A DNA stretch of 5,179 nucleotides from positions 1 through 5,179 of the forward strand of contig JAEDEQ010000101.1 in the NCBI GenBank assembly GCA_016293225.1, given 5' to 3'. How positions within the stretch are numbered: the first letter of the stretch is position 1; each line of letters starts with the position of its first letter. This stretch comes from Clostridiaceae bacterium. GTDB lineage: Bacteria; Bacillota; Clostridia; Oscillospirales; Acutalibacteraceae. Under the pieces are notes generated by a model. That model saw nothing but the letters and a program-made list of their open reading frames with translations, made no database searches and was not told where the DNA came from. The position numbers and the translations under genes were made by a program. Below are positions 1 to 4,239 of this stretch, piece by piece.

Positions 1-10
1 CGGACGGTGT

Positions 11-44
11 AAAAAACGCCGCCTGCGGTTTAATGCAAGCGGCG
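11..44 (-). terminator. Rho-independent terminator of the SDR gene
   Basis: A 10-bp stem pairs 17-26 (CGCCGCCTGC) with 35-44 (GCAAGCGGCG), with a single C/A mismatch at 23/38 and an 8-nt loop. Read on the minus strand, the stem is followed directly by a run of six T (A run at 11-16). It lies about 20 nt past the stop of the minus-strand gene ending at 67. On the plus strand the T run at 54-60 is separated from the stem by nine bases, so termination in that direction is possible but weaker. Confidence 0.88.
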
Positions 45-66
45 GAAAACAGCTTTTTTTGTGTTA

Positions 67-1089
67 TTATTCGCCTTTCATCTCAAGAAGCTTGACCGTA
101 CCGTTGTAGGAAGCTTCCGAAACTCTGATTGAGTCAAAGATAGCGTCAACAATATCGTCCTCGGTTGCGCCGAGCTCCTTGGCATAAGCATTGTTGATGA
201 AAAGGTTGAGATCCATGATGTCCGGAAGATTGAAAACATCCATGCCGGAATCAATTTTTCTCTTTTTGTAATCGAGAGCCGGCTTGATCATGCCAAGCTT
301 CATCATCCACGGAGCAACGCCGAGGATCTTCCTGTCCTTACCCATTCCTCTTGCATCGTAAACGATTGAAAGGAATTCGGTCCAGGTGAGGTTGTACATG
401 CTGATGGGAATAGCCTCAAAGCCTGCCTTCTTCCTTTCGGCAGCGCCGCAGATAACCTCGCCGACCTGGCGGCAGGTGAGCATTGCGGTGCCTCCCTTCG
501 GATACATGGTGAACGGCCATTTATCCATGAAAGCAATCTGCTCAATGAGAACAGTCCATACGGGCTTTCTTCCGGGCTGGGTGCCGAAGATGTACGGAAG
601 CTCAAGCACTGCACAGCTGAAGCTGTCGTCGCAGGCGGCCTCGCAAACCTCCTCCTGCATAATTCTTGACTTAAAGTACGGATTCCTGTCAAGAAGCCTC
701 ATGTCCGGGCGAAGCTTTGAAAGGTATGCAAAGTATGAGCCGAGGACAACCGCCCGCTTCACTCCTGCTTTTTTGCAAAGGGGGAAAATCCTTTCAAGCG
801 GAGCAATGTTGTATTTGTAGTAATAGTCCATTACCGGAGCGGGGAATTCAACTCTTTCGTCAACGCCTGCGGCATAGATAAAAACGTCGTTGCCCTTGAG
901 CATATCAAGGATTTCGTCATCGCTCTTTTTGTTGATATCGCCGAACACGATGTCCATTTCCTTGGGAATCGGAGCTCCCTCGGGGAGGGGCGGCAAAGCA
1001 ACGGATGTGACCTTGTGGCCGTGTTTGATGAGCTGGATTGCTCCTTCGCAGCCGAGCAGTCCGGTTCCGCCGATCATAAATACGTTCAT
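67..1089 (-). CDS. NAD(P)-binding extended-SDR-like protein (NAD-dependent epimerase/dehydratase superfamily), substrate unknown
   Basis: The protein has 340 residues and is probably cytosolic. The N-terminus is a Rossmann nucleotide-binding fold: beta strand MNVFMI, then G7-G-T-G10-L-L-G13 (GxxGxxG), an acidic GD at 50-51, and YAAG at 72-75 in the place of the usual NNAG-type segment. Residues 114-119 (VVLGSY) occupy the strand that normally carries the catalytic Ser. The region around 137-147 aligns with the SDR motif YxxxK, but here reads Y138-F-K-S-R142, so the usual Lys is Arg. The C-terminal half has no motif I recognise, so the substrate cannot be named. The length suits an extended SDR. 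The start at 1089 was chosen because GGAGG (1097-1101) lies 7 nt upstream; an in-frame ATG at 1137 falls between the -10 box and the predicted transcription start region and lacks a ribosome site. The gene ends in tandem stops TAA TAA and has its own promoter and terminator, so it is probably monocistronic. Reductase, epimerase or non-catalytic nucleotide-binding roles all remain open. Confidence 0.85.
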   Translation of the reverse strand: MNVFMIGGTGLLGCEGAIQLIKHGHKVTSVALPPLPEGAPIPKEMDIVFGDINKKSDDEILDMLKGNDVFIYAAGVDERVEFPAPVMDYYYKYNIAPLERIFPLCKKAGVKRAVVLGSYFAYLSKLRPDMRLLDRNPYFKSRIMQEEVCEAACDDSFSCAVLELPYIFGTQPGRKPVWTVLIEQIAFMDKWPFTMYPKGGTAMLTCRQVGEVICGAAERKKAGFEAIPISMYNLTWTEFLSIVYDARGMGKDRKILGVAPWMMKLGMIKPALDYKKRKIDSGMDVFNLPDIMDLNLFINNAYAKELGATEDDIVDAIFDSIRVSEASYNGTVKLLEMKGE

Positions 1090-1096
1090 TTTAATT

Positions 1097-1101
1097 CCTC
1101 C
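1097..1101 (-). promoter_or_regulatory. Ribosome binding site of the SDR gene
   Basis: On the minus strand GGAGG lies 7 nt before the ATG at 1089-1087. This fixes the start over the longer in-frame ATG at 1137. Confidence 0.85.
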
Positions 1102-1139
1102 AATGCACTGAATAGTAAAAGAAAGTTTTGCACGCATAT

Positions 1140-1169
1140 ATTATAGCAGTGTTTGCACGTTGCTGTCAA
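1140..1169 (-). promoter_or_regulatory. Sigma-A type promoter of the SDR gene
   Basis: On the minus strand a perfect TTGACA (1169-1164) is followed after 18 bp by a perfect TATAAT (1145-1140). Transcription should begin near 1133, giving a leader of about 44 nt. Both hexamers match consensus, so basal transcription is probably strong unless repressed. Confidence 0.85.
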
Positions 1170-1183
1170 TATCTGCAACATCT

Positions 1184-1198
1184 TTAACATTTTGTTAA
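1184..1198. promoter_or_regulatory. Possible operator: TTAACA-TTT-TGTTAA palindrome
   Basis: This is a perfect 6-bp inverted repeat with a 3-bp spacer, 15 bp upstream of the -35 box of the SDR promoter. The position would suit an activator or an upstream-bound repressor. The sequence is AT-rich and could arise by chance. I do not recognise it as the site of a particular regulator; its half-sites are arranged inside-out relative to a Rex site. Confidence 0.3.
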
Positions 1199-1321
1199 CT
1201 ACTTATGAATTTTAGCGTATAAAACACACAAAAAAAGCAAAGAAAAAGTCTGAGAAAATGTGTTATTATAATGAAAAAGATGTTTCCTGAGGCAAAAAAT
1301 CTGCATAGACCCGTCCTGCGG

Positions 1322-1489
1322 CGGCGCTTGAAACGATGAGAAGCTGCCGGATGAGCGCTGATTTACACGCAATAAAGCAAAAAGCGGCTGTAAAGGTGAA
1401 AGCTTTACAGATCGGATAACTTTGCAAAGCTAAGCCGAATATGTGTAAAGCAATATACTTTACATGGCTTTTCCGACAAAAAACAGCCG
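1322..1489. ncRNA. Candidate structured RNA, strand unresolved
   Basis: Four local hairpins stand in a row in a relatively GC-rich island. They are 1322-1329/1341-1349 (CGGC-GCTT with AAGC-T-GCCG, one bulged T), 1388-1395/1403-1410 (CTGTAAAG with CTTTACAG, 7-nt loop), 1412-1415/1435-1438 (TCGG with CCGA enclosing the palindrome CTTTGCAAAG) and 1444-1450/1458-1464 (TGTAAAG with CTTTACA, 7-nt loop). A long-range pairing of 1385-1391 (CGGCTGT) with 1483-1489 (ACAGCCG) would close the last three but competes with the second hairpin. No consensus promoter is obvious on either strand and no known RNA family is recognised, so this remains a structural observation. Confidence 0.25.
1423..1443 (+). 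repeat. Imperfect direct repeat, copy 1 (TGCAAAGCTAA...)
   Basis: TGCAAAGCTAA at 1423-1433, followed by GCCGAATATG, recurs at 1644-1654 followed by CCTGAATAATG. The first 11 bases are identical and the tail is similar, with a one-base insertion. The copies are 221 bp apart in the same orientation. Confidence 0.5.
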
Positions 1490-1515
1490 TCAATTTTCAA
1501 TTTTCAGTGCATTTT

Positions 1516-1550
1516 CCCGGTTGATTTTTTTCTCTTGCCCGGCTGATTTT
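1516..1550 (+). repeat. Two tandem-like copies of CCCGGYTGATTTT
   Basis: CCCGGTTGATTTT (1516-1528) and CCCGGCTGATTTT (1538-1550) differ at one base and are offset by 22 bp, about two helical turns. This would place a bound protein on the same DNA face, but no regulator is recognised. Confidence 0.55.
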
Positions 1551-1590
1551 GAAATTCCGAATAAGGTTATGGAATTCGGCATTTTTCACG

Positions 1591-1804
1591 CTTTTCAACA
1601 ATCGCAGCAAAAAAAATGAATAAACGCGGTGCAAAAATGTATATGCAAAGCTAACCTGAATAATGAATAATTATCACTCAAAATGTTGAAAAGTGTGTTA
1701 GGAAAGTTAAAAAGCTTACATTTTTCAAACAGTTTATTTGCAAAATAAAAAAATGCTGTTGAAAACTCATTGTTTTCAACATTTTTAACGAGGTTTTCAA
1801 CATT
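1591..1804. repeat. Five-copy TTTTCAACA repeat cluster
   Basis: The nonamer TTTTCAACA occurs at 1592-1600, 1773-1781 and 1794-1802 on the plus strand, and as TGTTGAAAA at 1684-1692 and 1757-1765 on the minus strand. Four of the copies extend toward S-TTTTCAAC-A with flanking matches; GTTTTCAACATT is exact at 1772-1783 and 1793-1804, offset by 21 bp. Copies 1757-1766 and 1772-1781 face each other as a 10-bp inverted repeat with a 5-bp spacer. The regular offset and both orientations suggest a protein-binding array, but AT-richness raises the chance of coincidence. It is not a good match to the DnaA box. Confidence 0.6.
1644..1665 (+). repeat. Imperfect direct repeat, copy 2 (TGCAAAGCTAA...)
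   Basis: This is the second copy of the unit at 1423-1443: the first 11 bases are exact and the following TGAATAATG resembles CGAATATG. Here it is not embedded in a hairpin. Confidence 0.5.
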
Positions 1805-1814
1805 GTAAGCTTTT
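1710..1814. repeat. Long-range inverted repeat enclosing TTTTCAACA sites
   Basis: AAAAGCTTACA at 1710-1720 is the exact reverse complement of TGTAAGCTTTT at 1804-1814. The 83 bp between the arms contain three of the five TTTTCAACA copies, including the 10-bp hairpin at 1757-1781. The nested arrangement could fold as a cruciform or RNA stem-loop. Confidence 0.55.
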
Positions 1815-1820
1815 CGCTTT

Positions 1821-1864
1821 ACAAAAAAATTAACGTCCGTAAAGTTTGTTTCTTTACGGACGTT
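1821..1864 (-). terminator. Strong Rho-independent terminator of the ksgA-membrane protein operon
   Basis: A perfect 13-bp stem joins 1832-1844 (AACGTCCGTAAAG) to 1852-1864 (CTTTACGGACGTT) with a 7-nt loop TTTGTTT. Read on the minus strand, the stem is followed by AATTTTTTTGT (1831-1821). It lies 60 nt past the stop at 1924. On the plus strand the stem runs into TTTTT (1863-1867), so it could also stop transcription coming from the left. Confidence 0.92.
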
Positions 1865-1923
1865 TTTGACTTAAAAGCAGATATTAAGGCGAAGCGGACG
1901 GAAACCGGAATGAAAAATGTATA

Positions 1924-3240
1924 TCATTTCTTTTTCCTGTTTTTTGCTTTTTGTATCAATTTATAGACCAGAGTGTTTGTAAGGAGGGTTTTATGGAGAT
2001 AATGGCGCTTGATGCAGCAGACGGCGGCAAGCATGAACATGACAAAGATTGCGCTGCAAATCTCTGCTCTCAGCTTAAAATATTCGGGCTCAATGGTAAG
2101 CCATGAGGTGTTGAGGTGTGGATTCAAAATCAGATACACCGAATCCTCAATCAGGTAGAACATTGAACCGGCTATCAGCAGGTGTACCGAAACGTGCAGA
2201 ATGTTCGGAAGCTTATCGGCCAGTGCATACTTCGGCGCGCCCTTGTATTCGCGTCTGCCGGAAAGGTGCAGCAGCAAAAAGACCAAAATCAGTCCGATTG
2301 CGGCAAGAGAGACCCCAAGGGTCATATGCCTTGCAACGAGCGAAAAGACGCTTTCATACTTGCTTTCAATGCCGCGGCACGCATCGTTGAAAACAAGACC
2401 GCCCGAAAACGAAATATAGATGTCAAAGCTTTGCGTGTAATTGTCGCCAAGCTCCTCAACAACGGTAAAAAGATTCTGAAGCGGGCCGGGAACATAGTAC
2501 GGGTTTTTTGAGTCAAAGACCATCAGGCAGTTTTCAAGCGAGGAAAAGTATTTTTGCGCCTGCCCTTTGGTTGAAACGGGCGCATTTGAAACAAGGCAGT
2601 CCTTCTCGGCGTCAAACACCGCGTAAACGACCCCGTCAAGATTTTCTATATAGGTTACCGCTTCGTTGTACCCCTCATCAATACGCTTGTATGACTCAAT
2701 AAGATCGTCGTACTGTTTTTTATAATGAGCGGTAATTTTGTCCTCATGAATGCTGTAGGAGCCGTCGTCTTTTTTTGTAACAAAGCCGTTTTTGAAGTAT
2801 TCGTCTTTAACCTCATTGTGCTTTGTTTCATAGTCAAGGATATCCAGCACGGTTCTAATCTGCTTTTCGCAGTTGCCGGTTTCCTCCTCAATGTAAAAGC
2901 GGATAGTGTCCGGATTTTCAAAACCGCTCGGGTCCTGATACCTGAGCGCATAATCAAGAATATGAGTCAGGGCGTTTCTGACCTCCTCCTTGAACGGCTC
3001 GCTTTCCCTGTAGTTAAAGCGCGGACCCTGGACAAACGCATTCACAACATACGGCTTTTCCTCGGTATAAAGGCAGAGAACATCAAGAAACTGCGAGGCG
3101 GAAAAGAGGGTCAGCACGGCAATCATAAATGCAATGAATGCCTTTGATGAGGTGAGGTAAAGAGCGTTTCTGATTGTTATGAAAAGCTCCCTGCTTTTTC
3201 TTTCACCCTTTTCGCCGGTTTTATTGTTTTTTGTTTCCAT
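1924..3240 (-). CDS. Four-helix membrane protein resembling a histidine-kinase sensor module without a kinase domain
   Basis: The protein has 438 residues. A basic N-terminus (1-33) precedes membrane helix 1 (about 34-57), a large extracytoplasmic domain (about 58-305) with four cysteines (124, 215, 238, 288), helix 2 (306-327), a basic linker GRREYKG, helix 3 (346-372), helix 4 (about 394-411) and a basic tail ending NRKKK. From memory of clostridial two-component systems, the order resembles the input half of sensor histidine kinases: one helix, an outer domain, then a helical bundle with linkers like the ADKLP and TLLTNTLVYKL segments here. The protein stops where the kinase DHp helix would begin, with no H-box or ATPase motif. 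The start at 3240 was chosen for AAAGGAGG 8 nt upstream; the in-frame ATG at 3342 lies deep inside ksgA. The gene overlaps the end of ksgA by 20 bp and is followed by a terminator. A ligand-binding or signalling membrane protein is inferred; a truncated kinase or a separate unknown family are alternatives. Confidence 0.8.
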   Translation of the reverse strand: METKNNKTGEKGERKSRELFITIRNALYLTSSKAFIAFMIAVLTLFSASQFLDVLCLYTEEKPYVVNAFVQGPRFNYRESEPFKEEVRNALTHILDYALRYQDPSGFENPDTIRFYIEEETGNCEKQIRTVLDILDYETKHNEVKDEYFKNGFVTKKDDGSYSIHEDKITAHYKKQYDDLIESYKRIDEGYNEAVTYIENLDGVVYAVFDAEKDCLVSNAPVSTKGQAQKYFSSLENCLMVFDSKNPYYVPGPLQNLFTVVEELGDNYTQSFDIYISFSGGLVFNDACRGIESKYESVFSLVARHMTLGVSLAAIGLILVFLLLHLSGRREYKGAPKYALADKLPNILHVSVHLLIAGSMFYLIEDSVYLILNPHLNTSWLTIEPEYFKLRAEICSAIFVMFMLAAVCCIKRHYLHKTLLTNTLVYKLIQKAKNRKKK

Positions 3241-4156
3241 TGCTCGCTCCTCCTTTCGTTCTTTTGGGTGCTGTTTGGTTAATTGTGCCGTCTGCAAAGT
3301 CTGCAGCTTCCAGACGGCTGCAAAGAGCCGCAAAGTTTTCAAGGCTCATCTGCTCCGCTCTCACGGTTTTTGCAAGCCCCGCACTTTCAAGAGCGGCAGA
3401 CACAGTCTCCTTTGAAATTTTGAGCGAGGAGCTTACTGAGTTGAGCACGGTTTTCCTCCTTTGGGCAAAGGCGGCTTTAACAATGCGGAAAAACTTCCTT
3501 TCGTCCTCAACCGCAACCGGCGGCTCTTTCCGCAGATCAAGCCGTATCACACAGCTGTCAACCTTTGGCGCAGGCAGGAAAGAACCCTTTGAAACATCAA
3601 AAAGCTTTTTTGCTCGTGCATAGTAATCCACGCAGGCGGTTACTGCGCCGGCGTCCCGCGAGCCGCAGCCGCAGCAAAGGCGGTCGGCAACCTCCTTTTG
3701 TATCATAACCGTTATGCTCTCAATGGGCAGCCTGCTTTCAAGCAGGAGCGTTATCACGGGCGTTGTGATATAGTATGGAAGATTTGCGCAGACAACAACC
3801 CTCATTCCGGGGAACTTTTCTGCAATAAGCTCATGCAGGTCAACCTTCATTATGTCCGCGTTGATAACCTCTGTGTTGAGACAGTCACTGAGTGTTTCGG
3901 ATAGGACGGGAATCAGACGGGTATCAAGCTCAACGGAAACAACCTTTTTCGCCTTTGCGGAAAGTTCCTTTGTCAGCACGCCGATTCCGGCACCTATTTC
4001 GATAACTCCCGTGTTTTCTTCAATGCCGCAGTTTTCGGCCATTCTCGGGCAGACCGAGGGATTGACAAGAAAGTTCTGACCCAGCGCTTTTGAAAAGGTG
4101 AAGCCGTGGCGGTTGAGCACGCTTTTGATAACGGAAATATCCGATAAGTTTTGCAT
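3221..4156 (-). CDS. rsmA: 16S rRNA (adenine(1518)-N6/adenine(1519)-N6)-dimethyltransferase KsgA/RsmA
   Basis: This cytosolic enzyme dimethylates two adjacent adenines in the loop of helix 45 of 16S rRNA using S-adenosylmethionine, a late step of 30S maturation; its loss gives kasugamycin resistance in known bacteria. The 311-residue product shows the family motifs in order: F21-SKALGQNFL-V31, SAM motif I VIEIGAGIG (51-59), the acidic ribose-binding E76 in VELD, D101 after the next strand, the catalytic N125-LPY-Y129, MIQKEVADRL (151-160), FLPAPKVDS (193-201) and FAQRRKT (230-236). The length is somewhat above that of E. coli KsgA (273 residues), partly because of a lysine-rich tail (about 289-311). 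The start at 4156 has AAGGAG 11 nt upstream; the ATG at 4177 overlaps that site and has no ribosome site of its own. The gene leads an operon with the membrane protein, whose start lies inside its last codons. An oddity is CCGCG at 161-165, where relatives usually carry a Pro/Gly/Lys loop. Confidence 0.96.
   Translation of the reverse strand: MQNLSDISVIKSVLNRHGFTFSKALGQNFLVNPSVCPRMAENCGIEENTGVIEIGAGIGVLTKELSAKAKKVVSVELDTRLIPVLSETLSDCLNTEVINADIMKVDLHELIAEKFPGMRVVVCANLPYYITTPVITLLLESRLPIESITVMIQKEVADRLCCGCGSRDAGAVTACVDYYARAKKLFDVSKGSFLPAPKVDSCVIRLDLRKEPPVAVEDERKFFRIVKAAFAQRRKTVLNSVSSSLKISKETVSAALESAGLAKTVRAEQMSLENFAALCSRLEAADFADGTINQTAPKRTKGGASNGNKKQ
3249..3256 (-). promoter_or_regulatory. Ribosome binding site of the membrane-protein gene, inside the intergenic-free ksgA overlap
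   Basis: AAAGGAGG on the minus strand lies 8 nt before the ATG at 3240 and wholly inside ksgA coding sequence. Ribosomes finishing ksgA at 3221 pass over it, so translational coupling is likely. Confidence 0.85.
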
Positions 4157-4161
4157 AATAC

Positions 4162-4180
4162 AAAATGCTCCTTGCATTTT
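4162..4180 (-). promoter_or_regulatory. Hairpin displaying the ksgA Shine-Dalgarno
   Basis: In the ksgA leader RNA, AAAATGC (4180-4174) pairs perfectly with GCATTTT (4168-4162) around the 5-nt loop AAGGA (4173-4169). That loop is nearly all of the AAGGAG ribosome site (4173-4168). The spacing from this site to ATG at 4156 is 11 nt, longer than the other three genes here (7-8 nt). The stem is AU-rich and so only moderately stable. Confidence 0.55.
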
Positions 4181-4199
4181 TATGATTTAGTTGTATAAT
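4172..4199 (+). promoter_or_regulatory. Probable galE promoter with weak -35
   Basis: TATAAT at 4194-4199 is perfect. The best -35 candidate is TTGCAT at 4172-4177 with a 16-bp spacer, which matches consensus at only three positions. Predicted start is near 4206, leaving a leader of about 27 nt. The weak -35 suggests dependence on an activator or lower activity than the opposing ksgA promoter. Confidence 0.55.
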
Positions 4200-4219
4200 A
4201 AGTATATCTATTATACAAC
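4190..4219. promoter_or_regulatory. Palindromic divergent promoter core between ksgA and galE
   Basis: GTTGTATAATA (4190-4200) and TATTATACAAC (4209-4219) form a perfect 11-bp inverted repeat around AGTATATC. Each arm contains a TATAAT, one per strand: 4194-4199 for galE and 4215-4210 for ksgA. It may act as a symmetric bidirectional promoter, an operator or both. Confidence 0.75.
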
Positions 4220-4239
4220 GAGGTGAAGCATAATGTCAA
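4210..4239 (-). promoter_or_regulatory. Sigma-A type promoter of the ksgA operon
   Basis: On the minus strand a perfect TTGACA (4239-4234) precedes a perfect TATAAT (4215-4210) by 18 bp, the same spacing as in the promoter of the SDR gene. Predicted start is near 4203, giving a leader of about 47 nt. The -35 overlaps the second and third bases of the galE start codon and its next codons. Confidence 0.85.
4220..4225 (+). promoter_or_regulatory. Ribosome binding site of galE
   Basis: GAGGTG lies 7 nt before the ATG at 4233, and overlaps none of the palindrome arms. It supports the assigned start. Confidence 0.8.

Larger units (their letters stand above)
1170..1831. other. Long intergenic region without a convincing gene, rich in repeats
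   Basis: This stretch lies between the promoter of one minus-strand unit and the terminator of the next. No open reading frame has a credible ribosome binding site; the longest (1493-1266, minus) would start with TTG, lacks a Shine-Dalgarno and is crossed by hairpins. The region is much more AT-rich than the genes except for a block at about 1300-1490. It contains several direct and inverted repeats, listed separately. It could hold a small RNA, a protein-binding array or decayed sequence. Confidence 0.7.

Noticed and set aside
386..820. 144-codon plus-strand frame opposite the SDR gene
   Set aside because: It is antisense to a gene with clear family motifs and has no ribosome binding site or recognisable product.
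1267..1272. TATAAT as a plus-strand promoter for the structured island
   Set aside because: No -35-like hexamer lies 16-18 bp upstream and no extended -10 TGn is present.
1271..1339. 22-residue basic peptide on the plus strand (MKKMFPEAKNL...)
   Set aside because: There is no ribosome binding site upstream. The TATAAT at 1267-1272 overlaps its start, so a transcript from it would not include the ATG.
1411..1443. c-di-GMP (GEMM) riboswitch, because of GCAAAGCTAA
   Set aside because: The surrounding conserved segments and the required helices and tetraloop are missing, and no gene follows in the matching orientation.
1266..1493. 75-codon minus-strand reading frame
   Set aside because: It would begin with TTG, has no Shine-Dalgarno, shows no recognisable domain and runs through several perfect hairpins.
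1591..1804. Replication origin with DnaA boxes
   Set aside because: TTTTCAACA differs from TTATCCACA at two positions, including the central C of CCACA, and neither dnaA nor dnaN is nearby.
1389..1823. MITE bounded by TGTAAAG and CTTTACA ends
   Set aside because: The terminal similarity is short and imperfect, no target-site duplication is visible, and the same motif recurs inside the region.
2725..3147. 140-codon plus-strand frame opposite the membrane-protein gene
   Set aside because: It is the antisense of a well-supported coding frame, and its hydrophobic stretches mirror the opposite strand.
3241..3342. 34-residue N-terminal extension of the membrane protein
   Set aside because: It lies inside ksgA, has no membrane or signal character, and the ATG at 3240 has an excellent ribosome binding site.
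4157..4177. Upstream ATG of ksgA giving seven extra residues
   Set aside because: This ATG immediately precedes and overlaps the AAGGAG that serves the next ATG, and it has no Shine-Dalgarno of its own.
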